From: JASHPR01 sp963795055
GTDB lineage: Bacteria; Actinomycetota; Actinomycetes; Streptosporangiales; Streptosporangiaceae
DNA: 64,000 nt
Assembly: GCA_963795055.1 (NCBI GenBank)
Contig: CAWCGJ010000013.1
Coordinates: 1-64,000 of the forward strand
Reading direction: 5' to 3'
The translations under genes and the position numbers were made by a program. Below the pieces are notes generated by a model. The model did no database searches. It was not told the origin of the DNA and was given only the letters and a program-made list of their open reading frames with translations. Shown piece by piece: positions 24,024 through 33,295 of the stretch (its first letter is position 1; each line of letters opens with the position of its first letter).

Positions 24024-25013
24024 ATGGGACATCAGGTTCACTGGCCGGACGAGGCCGACGACGTGATCAAGGGCGACATCACCGCGGCCCTGGGCTACAC
24101 CACCCCCGCGGGCGGGGCGGTGGTCACCGCCGTCGCGCCGTGCGGGATCGGCGACCGGGACCTGGGCACGCTCGGGTTCACCACCTCACTGGGCTTCGGC
24201 CGGAAGCTGGAGCGGATCGTCGCTGACCCGCGGATCGCGCTGGCCTACCACGCGCGCGAGCACGGGTACTCGGCCAGTCCCGCGTTCGTGCTGGCCCAGG
24301 GCACCGCCTCGGTGGACCTCACGCCGTCTCGCGCGCAACTGGAGGCGCTGACCCCGCAAGTAGAGCATTACCTCGGGAAGGTCATGCGCGGCCCGGTCTG
24401 GGACCGGCTGCTCCGGGAGTACTACGACGAGCGGGTGCTCGTGGACATCGCCGTGGAGCGCATCGCCACCTGGCCCGACCCCAGTGCCTCCGGCGAGATG
24501 TCGGTCACCGGGGCCGCCTGGCCCGGCCTGGCCGACCCGCAGCCGCCGCCGGAGAACGGGACCTGGCCGCGGCTCGACGTATCCCGGGCCGCCCGGCAGA
24601 TCGCCGCGCTGCCGCACCGGGTCCTGGCCTACCGGGGCGCCGACGGCTTCCCCGTTATGGTCCCTGTGCACCTGGCCGGACAGGACCAGGCGGGCCTGCG
24701 GCTGGCCGTGCCCGGCGGGCTGCTGCCTCCCGGCGGCCGCCGCGCGGGGCTGCTCGCGCATTCCTACCGGCCGCAGCTGGTGGGGCTGAGCACCCGGATC
24801 TTCACCGGCTGGCTGGACGTCGGCCCGCGCGGCGCGGTCTACGCACCGCACACCACCAGGGGCTTCGTGGCGCCCCCCAGCAAGCGCCTGCTGCTGACGT
24901 CGAACGGGCTGCTCGCGAAGTACGGGCTGTGGCAGGCGCGGCGCCAGGGAACGGCCGCACGGCTGGCGCAACTGGCCAGCGAGCGGGCCGCCGCCGAGGC
25001 CGCCCGGAACTAG
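24024..25013 (+). CDS. FMN-binding split-barrel (pyridoxamine phosphate oxidase-like) protein
   Basis: 329 aa with two halves of the PNPOx-like fold: residues 20-150 (GDITAALGYTTPAGGAVVTA, KLERIVADPRIALAYHAREH) and 185-310 (FPVMVPVHLAGQ). This fold binds FMN or F420 and includes oxidases, nitroreductase-like and heme-utilising proteins. The duplicated split barrel fits a class widespread in actinomycetes with unassigned substrate. ATG at 24024 is the only start consistent with the fold. Convergent with the SCP2-like gene. Confidence 0.7.
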   Translation: MGHQVHWPDEADDVIKGDITAALGYTTPAGGAVVTAVAPCGIGDRDLGTLGFTTSLGFGRKLERIVADPRIALAYHAREHGYSASPAFVLAQGTASVDLTPSRAQLEALTPQVEHYLGKVMRGPVWDRLLREYYDERVLVDIAVERIATWPDPSASGEMSVTGAAWPGLADPQPPPENGTWPRLDVSRAARQIAALPHRVLAYRGADGFPVMVPVHLAGQDQAGLRLAVPGGLLPPGGRRAGLLAHSYRPQLVGLSTRIFTGWLDVGPRGAVYAPHTTRGFVAPPSKRLLLTSNGLLAKYGLWQARRQGTAARLAQLASERAAAEAARN

Positions 25014-25064
25014 GCCGCGACTAACCGCGGCCGGGATGCTCGGCCGCCTTCACGCCACGCCGGA

Positions 25065-25523
25065 TCAGACCAGCTCTCCCTCGGTCACCGGGACGGACTG
25101 GATGATGGCGAGCAACTCGGTCCAGAAGAAGGCGGCGGTGAAGAACTGCAGGGTGTCGCCCTTCTCGAGCATCAGCTTGCGGTACATTACCATCTTGCCG
25201 ACGTCGTACCCGGCGAGCATCGCCTCCCAGTCGGCGTAGCTGCCGGCCAGCACGAAGACCGCGCCAGCCTCGGCGTCAGCCCGGCCGAGGACCGAGGCGG
25301 CGGTAATCGTGCCGCCGTCGAGGTCGAGGACCAGGGTGTCACCATCGGCGCCCGGCGGCATGTCCCGCACGCTGAGGGCCAGGCGGCCGGTCACGAACGG
25401 GCGGATCATGTTGATCCAGTCCCAGAAATCCTGCAGCTTGCTGGCCTTGCGCTCCTCGCTGGGCCACGCGTTGAAGGCGCTGCGGCAGTCCTGCGCCCAC
25501 GCCTTCGTCATGAACCGGGCCAT
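25065..25523 (-). CDS. SCP2-like small protein coupled to the diiron protein
   Basis: 152 aa with features of a sterol-carrier-protein-2-like hydrophobic-ligand domain: ARPFV-type strand (IRPFVTGRLALSVRD), TLVLDLDGGTITAAS, then WEAMLAGYDVGKMVMYRKLM and FFTAAFFWTELLAII. Its ATG follows the stop of the upstream diiron gene by a single base (TGACATG), so the two are one operon. A plausible role is to hold a lipid-like substrate for the partner oxidase; this is inference from fold and coupling. Confidence 0.65.
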   Translation of the reverse strand: MARFMTKAWAQDCRSAFNAWPSEERKASKLQDFWDWINMIRPFVTGRLALSVRDMPPGADGDTLVLDLDGGTITAASVLGRADAEAGAVFVLAGSYADWEAMLAGYDVGKMVMYRKLMLEKGDTLQFFTAAFFWTELLAIIQSVPVTEGELV

Positions 25524-25524
25524 G

Positions 25525-26484
25525 TCATCCCCCGGCCAGCGTCGGCTTGGCCATCGACAGCATGTCCTCCATGTCCGCCGGGAGCGACACGCCGACCATG
25601 GCCAGCTTCCGGTGCAGTTGGTTCATGAACAGCTCCTGGACCCGGTCCTCGGACCAGCCGAGCGGCTCATAGTAGACGTAGCTCGACCGGGCGGCGCTCA
25701 TGGTGAGCAGGGTCCGCAGCGTGTCGTGCAGGTCCTTCACGTACGCCGGGTCCTCGGCGAGCAGGTCCCGCACGAACCGCATGCCGGCCTGCACGTGGCG
25801 AGCCTCGTCCCGGCAGGTGGCGGTGAACCCGGTGTAGAAGGCCGGCAGGACCCGGAAGTCGCGCGCGAAGTTCAGGGTGATCTTCATCACCGACAGCGCG
25901 AGAACCCCCTCGATCCAGATGAAGTACGTGGTGGCGTACTTCATCTGCAGGTGCTTATCGTAGGGATCCCGGCGCAGGTCGTCGGTCAGGTAGGCGAGCA
26001 GGCCGAACGGCCCGACGAACGTCTCCTGGATGTAGGGCCACGACCCGTCGAGGATGTCCATGATGCCGTCGCCGTCCAGCCCGACCACGTCGCGGTAGAA
26101 GCGGTCGAAGAACACGGTGTGCCGGGCTTCGTCCTCGAGCTGGCTGGTCAGGAAGATCTTGTAGTCCTCGCTGACGCCGAACAGCAGCGGGGCCAGCTCG
26201 ACCTCGACCTGCCGCTCCCCGTGATGGAAGCCCGAGGCGATCGACAGGAACGAGCTGCGCGAGTCGTCGGTCATGCGCTCGGTCCAGTTCACCCGGTCCT
26301 CGGTGAAGTCGAGCTCGTTGACGTTCCAGCGCTGGCGCAGGTACCGGTCGTAGAGCTTGCGATAATCGGGCAGGCGCGCCGTGGGGACGTGAACGTACTC
26401 GATCACGTCGTCGATGTCGGCCCGGCCGAGCCCGCTGAGGTCCTCGCCTTCGATGCGATCCAGGGTGTCATCGGCGATCGCCAC
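25525..26484 (-). CDS. ribonucleotide reductase R2-like diiron protein
   Basis: 319 aa, all-helical ferritin-like/R2 fold. Two E-x2-H motifs mark the metal site: LEDEARHTVFF (about residues 113-123) and CRDEARHVQAG (about 224-234), with further acidic ligands in GERQVEVELAP and IWIEGVLAL. The length and the presence of EARH in both halves fit R2-like oxidases rather than true NrdB; no nrdA-type gene is adjacent. GTG at 26484 has GGGGGAA upstream. The SCP2-like gene that follows suggests an oxidation of a hydrophobic substrate. Confidence 0.82.
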   Translation of the reverse strand: MAIADDTLDRIEGEDLSGLGRADIDDVIEYVHVPTARLPDYRKLYDRYLRQRWNVNELDFTEDRVNWTERMTDDSRSSFLSIASGFHHGERQVEVELAPLLFGVSEDYKIFLTSQLEDEARHTVFFDRFYRDVVGLDGDGIMDILDGSWPYIQETFVGPFGLLAYLTDDLRRDPYDKHLQMKYATTYFIWIEGVLALSVMKITLNFARDFRVLPAFYTGFTATCRDEARHVQAGMRFVRDLLAEDPAYVKDLHDTLRTLLTMSAARSSYVYYEPLGWSEDRVQELFMNQLHRKLAMVGVSLPADMEDMLSMAKPTLAGG

Positions 26485-26708
26485 GTGGTTCCCCCTTCCG
26501 GCCCTGGCATCCGAGGACGCGGCACGGATGCCTGAGGCCAGGCCAGATCCCTCCCGGCAATGTTAACCGCGTTAACCCCGGTCCGGTAGGCGCCGGATCC
26601 CTCGGCCCGGTCCAGTGCCGCGGGAGTGAGCCGGTCTGCGCCGGCCGCCGCCCGCCACGGCGGGCACGCTATATTCACGTCGTTGAATATCTAGCTGAAA
26701 GGAACACG

Positions 26709-27551
26709 ATGTCCGGCGAGGCAGAACCGGCGGCGGGCATCGAAGAGACTGGCGGCTCCGCCAGCGACCGGCCCACCTTCGACACCACCGTGGCCCACAG
26801 TGCCCGGGTGCATGACTACTGGCTGGGCGGCAAGGACAACTTCGCCGCCGACCGGGCGGCCGGCGACGCGGTGATCGCCGCCTATCCCGGGATCGTCATG
26901 TCGGTGCGGGCCAACCGGGCATTCCTCGCCCGCGCGGTGCAGTTCCTCGCCGCCGAGGCCGGGATCCGGCAGTTCCTCGACATCGGCACCGGCATCCCGA
27001 CCGCGAACAACACCCACGAGGCGGCGCAGTCCGTCGCGCCCGACTCCCGGGTCGTCTACGTGGACTACGATCCGGTCGTGCTCGCGCACGCCCGGGTGCT
27101 GCTGGTGGGGTCCGCGGAGGGTGCTACTGACTACATCGACGCGGACCTGCGCGACCCGGAGACGATCCTGGAGAACGCGACGCGAACCTTGGACTTCTCC
27201 CGCCCGGTGGCGGTCATGCTGATCGCCATCATGCACCTGATCGGTGACGACGCCGACCCGTACGGGATCGTGCGCCGGCTGATGGCCGCGGTACCGTCCG
27301 GGAGCTACCTGGCGCTGTCCCAGGTAGCCTCCGACATCGAGCCCGAGCAGATGGCCGAGGCGGCGCGGCGCTACAACCGGCTCGCGCACGAGCAGCAGCG
27401 CCATCGCAACCACGCTGAGGTCGCGCGGTTCTTCGACGGCCTGGACCTGGTCGACCCGGGCCTGGTCCCGGTCCAGGAATGGCGGCCCGGGTCCGAGTTC
27501 GAGGCCCGGGCCCGGTCGGCCATGTGGGGCGGCGTGGCCCGCAAGCCATAG
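26709..27551 (+). CDS. PF04672 SAM-dependent methyltransferase 2
   Basis: 280 aa from ATG at 26709 after GAAAGGAAC. Family landmarks: VHDYWLGGKDNFAADRAAGD, QFLDIGTGIPTANNTHEAAQ, VVYVDYDPVVLAHARVLLVG. It ends MWGGVARKP, as member 1 ends with GGVARKP. Together with the gene that starts 46 bases downstream it forms a tandem pair. Confidence 0.92.
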   Translation: MSGEAEPAAGIEETGGSASDRPTFDTTVAHSARVHDYWLGGKDNFAADRAAGDAVIAAYPGIVMSVRANRAFLARAVQFLAAEAGIRQFLDIGTGIPTANNTHEAAQSVAPDSRVVYVDYDPVVLAHARVLLVGSAEGATDYIDADLRDPETILENATRTLDFSRPVAVMLIAIMHLIGDDADPYGIVRRLMAAVPSGSYLALSQVASDIEPEQMAEAARRYNRLAHEQQRHRNHAEVARFFDGLDLVDPGLVPVQEWRPGSEFEARARSAMWGGVARKP

Positions 27552-27596
27552 AGTCGGTTGCGCAGCACCGGATCGCCAGGAAAGGGCGGGCCACGA

Positions 27597-28409
27597 ATGG
27601 GAGAGCCGGAGCAAGACGACCACAGCACCGCGCTCGACACCAGCGTGCCGCATATCGCGCGGGTGTATGACTACTGGCTGGGCGGCAAGGACAACTACGC
27701 CGCCGACCGCAAGGCGGCCGAGCAGGTCATGGCCACGTTCCCGGACGTCACGGTCAGCGTGCGCGCCCAGCGGGCGTTCCTCGGCCGCGCGGTGCACTAC
27801 CTGGCCGCCGAGGCGGGCATCCGGCAGTTCCTCGACATCGGGACCGGCCTGCCCTCGTCCAACAACACGCACGAGGTGGCCCAGCGGGTCGCGCCGCCGG
27901 CCCGGATCGTGTACGCGGACAGCGACCCGATCGTGCTGCTGCACGCGCGCGCCCTGCTCACCAGCAGCCCCGAGGGCGAGACCATTTACGTCGAGGCCGA
28001 CCTGCGCGACACGGGCAAGATCTTGGACGAGGCCGCCCGGATCCTGGATTTCAGCCAGCCGGTCGCGATCATGCTGCTGGGGGTGCTGCACTGCATCCCC
28101 GATGAAGACGACCCAGCCGCGATCGTGGCCCGCCTGCTGGCCGCCGTGCCGCCGGGCAGCTACCTCGTCATCGCGCACCCGGCCAGTGACGTCGCCGTCG
28201 ACGAGATGGCCACGTCCATGCGCAACTACAACGAGCAGGCTCGCGACCCGCTCACCGCTCGGAGCCATGCCCAGGTCAGCAGATTCTTCGAGGGCCTGGA
28301 CCTGGTGGGGCCCGGGGTGGTCCAGTTGCACCGGTGGCGGGCCGGCGTGGGAGATCTCGCCACCGACCGCGAGCTGGCCAACTACGGCGCGGTGGGCCGC
28401 AAGCCGTGA
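27597..28409 (+). CDS. PF04672 SAM-dependent methyltransferase 3
   Basis: 270 aa from ATG at 27597 after AGGAAAGGG. Landmarks: VYDYWLGGKDNYAADRKAAE, FLDIGTGLPSSNNTHEVAQR, IVYADSDPIVLLHARALL, and a C-terminal GAVGRKP. It is the downstream member of the tandem pair and clearly paralogous to member 2. The family substrate is not known; the SAM-binding region is intact. Confidence 0.92.
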   Translation: MGEPEQDDHSTALDTSVPHIARVYDYWLGGKDNYAADRKAAEQVMATFPDVTVSVRAQRAFLGRAVHYLAAEAGIRQFLDIGTGLPSSNNTHEVAQRVAPPARIVYADSDPIVLLHARALLTSSPEGETIYVEADLRDTGKILDEAARILDFSQPVAIMLLGVLHCIPDEDDPAAIVARLLAAVPPGSYLVIAHPASDVAVDEMATSMRNYNEQARDPLTARSHAQVSRFFEGLDLVGPGVVQLHRWRAGVGDLATDRELANYGAVGRKP

Positions 28410-28419
28410 CGCGGGCGTT

Positions 28420-29280
28420 TCAGGGCCGCTCGACCGGAGTGTCGGCCAGGCGGCCCCACTCGGCCCACGACCCGTCGTAGACGCGGACGTGATCGCGGCC
28501 GAGCAGGTAGGTGAGCACGAACCAGGCGGTGCTGGCGCGCCCGCCGATCGTGCAGTACGTGATCAGTTCATCCTCGCCGTCGAGGTCGACGGCGGAGAAG
28601 ACGCCGCGGAGCTCGGCGGCGCCGCGGAATGACCCGCGCTGGTCGTAGAGATCTTCGACGGGCTGGTGGACCGCGGAGGGGACATGCCCGGCGCGGCCTC
28701 CCGGCTCGAGGCCGCCGGAGGGCCAGAACCGCTCCCCCCGGTACTCGGCCTCCGAGCGCACGTCGACGATGGTGATGCCCGGCGCGCCGATCGCGCGGCG
28801 CACGGCGGCGTGGTCCGCGCGCACGTGCCCGTCTTCCGCGGGCAGGGTGCAGCGGGCGGCGGGCGGCTCGGCCGGCGCACTGCTCCGGGGACGGCCGTCA
28901 TCCCGCCACGTGTCGCGGGAGCAGTCGAGGATGCGCACGTCGGCGTGGCCGTACAGCTTCATCAGCCAGAAACCCATGGCGGGCCCGTACCCGTAGCACA
29001 CCACCGTCGAGTCCGGGCCGATCCCGGAACGGGCCAGGAGCCGCTGCACCGCCGCGGCGTCGACGAGCCGGTAGTCGGCGTCCTTGAGGTCGGCGTAGAT
29101 GTTCCACAGCACGGCCCCGTCGATGTGCCACTCGTCGTAGGCAAGCCTGCTCACGTCGACCTCGACCACCCGCACCCTGGGGTCGTGCCGGTGCGCTTCC
29201 AGCCAGTCGGCCGATACCAGAACGTCCGCGGCGGCGTCCGGGTCGCGGGTGGTCAGGTGGCGGGATGTTGCGGTCTTCAT
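28420..29280 (-). CDS. two-domain rhodanese-type sulfurtransferase
   Basis: 286 aa with two rhodanese domains. The N-terminal domain (LVSADWLEAHRHDPRVRVVE, HIDGAVLW) lacks a catalytic cysteine; the C-terminal domain has the active-site loop ITYCTIGGRAS. The enzyme moves sulfane sulfur from thiosulfate or mercaptopyruvate to cyanide or thiols. Its ATG follows directly after the stop of the collapsed nitrilase (TAGATG), so hydrolase, nitrilase and sulfurtransferase once formed an operon, which would make sense for nitrile or cyanide metabolism. Confidence 0.9.
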   Translation of the reverse strand: MKTATSRHLTTRDPDAAADVLVSADWLEAHRHDPRVRVVEVDVSRLAYDEWHIDGAVLWNIYADLKDADYRLVDAAAVQRLLARSGIGPDSTVVCYGYGPAMGFWLMKLYGHADVRILDCSRDTWRDDGRPRSSAPAEPPAARCTLPAEDGHVRADHAAVRRAIGAPGITIVDVRSEAEYRGERFWPSGGLEPGGRAGHVPSAVHQPVEDLYDQRGSFRGAAELRGVFSAVDLDGEDELITYCTIGGRASTAWFVLTYLLGRDHVRVYDGSWAEWGRLADTPVERP

Positions 29281-29441
29281 CTAGGCCTCCGTGGGTTCGT
29301 AGGTTCTTGCGGCCAGGTTCGTGGCGATGTTGTTGGCCGGGGCACCGCTGGTCTCCATGACCGCGGGCCGATCGTCGCGTCGCGGTCCAGCAGGATGGGC
29401 GTGGCCTGGACGGCGGCCACCACCACGGGGGGCACGGTCAC
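29281..29441 (-). pseudogene. collapsed nitrilase-like gene
   Basis: GTG at 29441 overlaps the stop of the hydrolase gene by four bases. It reads TVPPVVVAAVQATPILLDRD, the typical N-terminus of carbon-nitrogen hydrolases. After about 22 codons it jumps, in another frame, to AVMETSGAPANNIATNLAAR and TYEPTEA-stop at 29281, adjacent to the next ATG. Head and tail remain but the catalytic Glu-Lys-Cys region is absent. The length (161 bases) is not a multiple of three. Confidence 0.6.
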
Positions 29442-30310
29442 CGGTTCCAAGGCTCATCTCCCTCGCGCGCGGGCCCGGCCGACTCCCCCGGGACGGATGG
29501 CGGCAGCCCGGCCAGGAACCGGGTCAGCAGGTCGTTGACGGCCGCGGACTGCTCCAGGTTGGCCATATGGCCGGCCCCGGTGATCACGCGGTACTGCGCG
29601 CCGGGGATGCGCCGGGCGAGCACAACGGACATCTCGCGGAAGCCCGGCACGTCCTGGTCGCCGACCGCCACCAGCGTCGGCACGGTGATCTGTTCCAGCA
29701 CGTCGATCGGCTCGGGCCGGGTCCGCTGGTGCGGGTCCTGGCCGAGCCAGTGCTGGCCGGGGTATTCCGCGACCATGGCCGCGAGGCGGCTGGCCAGGCC
29801 GGGCCGCTGGCGCGCGGCGGCGAACAGCGGATGGGCCAGCCAGGCCTCCCGGCCGGCCGGGATCCCGCCCGCCCGGACCTGCCGGGCGACCTCGTCAAGG
29901 CCGGCCGCCGACTCGGGGTCCCAGGGGACGCCGTCGAGCACCGCGTCGAGCAGCACCAGGCCCCGGACCCGGTCCGGGGCGGCCAGCGCGGCCTGCAGCA
30001 CCACCCGGCCGCCGAACGACAGGCCGGCCAGCGCCGCGTCGCCGATGGCGAGGTGGTCGAGCAGCGCCGGGAGGTCGCCGGCGTGGGTGTAGGGGACGGC
30101 GGGGTCAAACGGCCCGGACGCGCCGAACCCGCGGCAGTCGTAGCGCACTACCCGGGACCGGGTCGCCAGGTGCTCCGCCTGCGGGTCCCACATCCGCCGG
30201 TCCAGCCCGAAGCCGTGAACGAGCGCCACGGCTGGCCCGTCCCCCGTCACTTCGTACGCCAGCCGGGCGCCGGGGCGCTCCAGCACGGCGGTTGCTCGTT
30301 GCGTCAGCAT
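29438..30310 (-). CDS. alpha/beta hydrolase
   Basis: 290 aa of the alpha/beta hydrolase fold. Oxyanion motif HGFGLDRRMWD, nucleophile elbow GLSFGG (Ser near residue 96), acid in VGDQDVPG and catalytic histidine in GAGHMANLE. No signal peptide, so cytoplasmic. Substrate could be an ester, lactone or enol-lactone. It is the first gene of the short operon with the nitrilase remnant and sulfurtransferase. Confidence 0.87.
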   Translation of the reverse strand: MLTQRATAVLERPGARLAYEVTGDGPAVALVHGFGLDRRMWDPQAEHLATRSRVVRYDCRGFGASGPFDPAVPYTHAGDLPALLDHLAIGDAALAGLSFGGRVVLQAALAAPDRVRGLVLLDAVLDGVPWDPESAAGLDEVARQVRAGGIPAGREAWLAHPLFAAARQRPGLASRLAAMVAEYPGQHWLGQDPHQRTRPEPIDVLEQITVPTLVAVGDQDVPGFREMSVVLARRIPGAQYRVITGAGHMANLEQSAAVNDLLTRFLAGLPPSVPGESAGPAREGDEPWNR

Positions 30311-30377
30311 GCGCCCATCGTGACGCCTGGCCGCCGGCCGTCACATCGGTACGACTACCCAGTCCGCGGGGCGGCGG

Positions 30378-33260
30378 CTACCCGCCTAGCGCGGCGGAAT
30401 ACCCGGCTACCTGGGCGCGGCGCAGCCCGGTCTTGGCCAGCAGACTCGCCACGTGCTTCTCGACGGTGCGCGGCGACAGGAACATCCGCTCCGCGATTTC
30501 CCGGTTGCTCAGCCCCGCCGCGAGCAGCCGGAGCACGTCGGCTTCCCGCTCGGTCACGCCCAGCGCCCGCAATGGGCCGGGCAGTTCCTCCGGTCCGGAG
30601 CGCCGCCTGGGCACCGGCGACCCGGCCCGGCGCAGCAGCCCGCGGCAGGCGGCCGCCACCCGCTCGTCGCCGCGCGCCGCGAAGTAGGCCGCGGCCTCGC
30701 GCAGCCACCCGACCGGGTCACCCCAGCCGTCGGCGAGCGCCGCCTCGGCGGCGATCCGGCGGGCGTACTGCCGGTACCAGGCCACCAGCGGTCCCATCTG
30801 GGCGTCCGCGGCGGTGAACGCCGCGTCAGCTGCCGCCCGCTCGCCGCGCCGGCCCGCCCGGACCGCGTCGGCGTAACCGAGCAGGGCCGCGACGACGAGG
30901 TGCCGGGTGCCGTGCGCGGCCCGGACCCTGGCCGCGGCATCATCGGCGTCACGACCCAGCGCGGCGCCCAGCAGCGGCCACAGTCCCAGGAACGGCGGCG
31001 CGATCGTCGCCGGGGAGCTCAGGATCAGCGCGGCCCCGGTCGCCATCTGCGTGTGCGCCTCGCCGGGATCCTCAGCCAGCAGCGAAAACGTCGCCCGGCA
31101 GTGCCCCCAGGCGCAGCCGAGCACGTCCTGGTCCTCGGGGGCGAGCGCGACCGCCTCAGCGATCATGGCTTCCATCGGTCCGTGTTCGCCGCGGATCGCG
31201 TACGCGGTGGCCTGGAAGATCAGGGCCATCGGCAGCACGGCCAGGCGGAACCGGCGCGCCGCGTCCGCCGAGCGCCGGGCCGCTTCCAGAGCCTCATCGG
31301 CGCGGAACTGCTTGTTCAGCCCGGCGGCGATCTGCAGGTCGAGGGTGGCCGTGAGCGCCAGCGCGCCCTGGGCCACGGCCAGCTCGCGCGCTTCCAGCAG
31401 CCGGTCCACGCTCTCGGTGCGCAACTGGTCGATCGTGCCCAGCTCGTGCAGCGCCCGCAGCCGCCACAGCCGCAGCCCGTGCGCGCTGGCCAGGTCCGCG
31501 GCCCGGGCGAACGCCCGTTCCGCCGCTTCCAGGTCCCGCTGCCGGGCGACCCGGCCGATCACCTCCAGGGCCTCGCACGCCACGTCCGGCCGCCCGCCGC
31601 CCTCGGCCGCGCGCAAGGCGGCCCGGGCCAGCTCGTCGGCCTCGGTCAGGCGTCCGCGGCCGACGGCGACCTGCGCCGCGCAGGCGTCGGCCTGCGCGGC
31701 GTCGGCCCCGGACTCGCGGGCGACCTCGATGCTCGCGGCGGCCTCCGCCCACCGGGCGCCGGCGATCGCCGCCCGCGCGATGCCCAGGTGCAGCGCCGCG
31801 ACCCGGGCCGACGGAACCTGGCGGTCCAGCCGGGCGAGCAGCGTCTGGCCCATCTCGATGGCCCGGTCGACCTGTCCGGACATCGCGAACACCTCGGTCA
31901 GCGCCTCGTCAACCCGAGTCAGCAGCGCGGCACGCGCCCCTGCGTCACCGGGGGCGATCAGGTGACGCGCCCGGGTCAGCGCATGCTCGGCGCTGGCCAG
32001 CGCGCCCACGCCCAGGTCGCGCCGGCCGGCGTCGAGCAGCAGCGCGCCGGCCCGCTGCCGGTCACCCGCCCGCTCGGCCAGGTCGGCGGCCAGCAGGCAC
32101 GCCTCGCCGGGGAGGCCGGGATGCGCCGCCTCCACCGCCGCCAGCGCCTGGCCGGCCAGCAGGGCGCGTTCCGGCGGCAGCAGCCCGGCCAGCACCGCGT
32201 CGTGGGTCAGCGCGTGCCGGAACCGGAAGCTGTCGTCGTCCGCGACCACGAGCTGCAGGCCGACGCCGCGCCGCAGCGCCGCCACCACCGTGGCGTCGGC
32301 CAGGCCGGTGAGCGGGCCCAGCAGCGACCAGTCGAACCGGCGGCCGAGGACCGCGGCCGCGCCCAGCACCCGGCGGGAATCCGCGTCGACGGCGTCGAGC
32401 CGCCGCCGCACCGCGTCCGCGAACGTGCCCGGGATCCCGGCCGCGGCCAGGTCACCGGCCTGCCAGGTGCCATCCCGCTCGGCCAGCGCCCCTTCCGCGA
32501 TCAGGCCCGCGAGGACCTCCTCGACCAGGAACGGGATGCCCTCGGCCCGTTCGGCGACGAACGCCTGGACCGGGCGCGGCAGGTCGGCGGCGCCCACGCA
32601 GGCCAGGGTCATCCGGGCCGTCGCCGCCGGGTCCAGCCGGCGCAGCGGCAGCACGGCCGCGGACCCGCGGGCTTCCAGCACGCTGGCCAGGCCGGCCGGG
32701 CCGCCGCCTTCCTCGTCGCGCAGGGTGCCGAGGCAGAACACCCGCTCGGCCGAGAGGTTGTCGGCCAGGTACTCAAGCAGGGCCAGTGTCTCCAGGTCGG
32801 CCCAGTGCAGGTCCTCCAGCACGAGCAGGCACCCGGCCTCGGGGGACAGCACGCGCAGCAGCCGCAGCACCGCCTCGCCGAGGACGACCAGGGATTCATC
32901 GCCGGACGGGCCCGGCGGCGGCCGCCACTGCGGTATCAGCCGGCCGAGCGCAGGCCGGAACGGATCCAGGTCGGCGCTGTCCGGCAGGCGGCCTGCCCGC
33001 CCGGCCGACACCAGCGCCTCGGCGAAGGGCCGGAACGGCGTGGGCACGCCGCCGGCCACCGCCCGCCCGGTCAGCACGACCAGGCCGCGCGCCTCCGCCG
33101 CGCGCGCGGTCTCGCGCACCAGCCGCGACTTCCCGATCCCGGCTTCGCCGGTCAGGAACACGACGCCGCCGCGGCCTGCCTCCGCCCTGACCAGGGCGGC
33201 CTGCAGGTGGCTGGTCTCGTCATCCCGCGCCACCAGCACGGGGCACAACACCTGCCGCAC
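30378..33260 (-). CDS. LuxR-family regulator with AAA ATPase domain (LAL/MalT type)
   Basis: 960 aa. Residues 10-250 are an AAA/STAND ATPase (Walker A FLTGEAGIGKSRLV, Walker B LLVLEDLHWAD). A long helical TPR-like middle region follows, and a C-terminal LuxR helix-turn-helix (GVTEREADVLRLLAAGLSNR, then EIAERMFLSPRTVEKHVASL). Large ATP-binding LuxR regulators control secondary metabolism and carbon use in actinomycetes. The GTG start gives a complete N-terminus. Its target is not evident; the hydrolase operon lies just downstream on the same strand. Confidence 0.9.
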   Translation of the reverse strand: MRQVLCPVLVARDDETSHLQAALVRAEAGRGGVVFLTGEAGIGKSRLVRETARAAEARGLVVLTGRAVAGGVPTPFRPFAEALVSAGRAGRLPDSADLDPFRPALGRLIPQWRPPPGPSGDESLVVLGEAVLRLLRVLSPEAGCLLVLEDLHWADLETLALLEYLADNLSAERVFCLGTLRDEEGGGPAGLASVLEARGSAAVLPLRRLDPAATARMTLACVGAADLPRPVQAFVAERAEGIPFLVEEVLAGLIAEGALAERDGTWQAGDLAAAGIPGTFADAVRRRLDAVDADSRRVLGAAAVLGRRFDWSLLGPLTGLADATVVAALRRGVGLQLVVADDDSFRFRHALTHDAVLAGLLPPERALLAGQALAAVEAAHPGLPGEACLLAADLAERAGDRQRAGALLLDAGRRDLGVGALASAEHALTRARHLIAPGDAGARAALLTRVDEALTEVFAMSGQVDRAIEMGQTLLARLDRQVPSARVAALHLGIARAAIAGARWAEAAASIEVARESGADAAQADACAAQVAVGRGRLTEADELARAALRAAEGGGRPDVACEALEVIGRVARQRDLEAAERAFARAADLASAHGLRLWRLRALHELGTIDQLRTESVDRLLEARELAVAQGALALTATLDLQIAAGLNKQFRADEALEAARRSADAARRFRLAVLPMALIFQATAYAIRGEHGPMEAMIAEAVALAPEDQDVLGCAWGHCRATFSLLAEDPGEAHTQMATGAALILSSPATIAPPFLGLWPLLGAALGRDADDAAARVRAAHGTRHLVVAALLGYADAVRAGRRGERAAADAAFTAADAQMGPLVAWYRQYARRIAAEAALADGWGDPVGWLREAAAYFAARGDERVAAACRGLLRRAGSPVPRRRSGPEELPGPLRALGVTEREADVLRLLAAGLSNREIAERMFLSPRTVEKHVASLLAKTGLRRAQVAGYSAALGG

Positions 33261-33295
33261 AGGATCAGTATCCCTGAAACGACCCGTCTGCCCAG

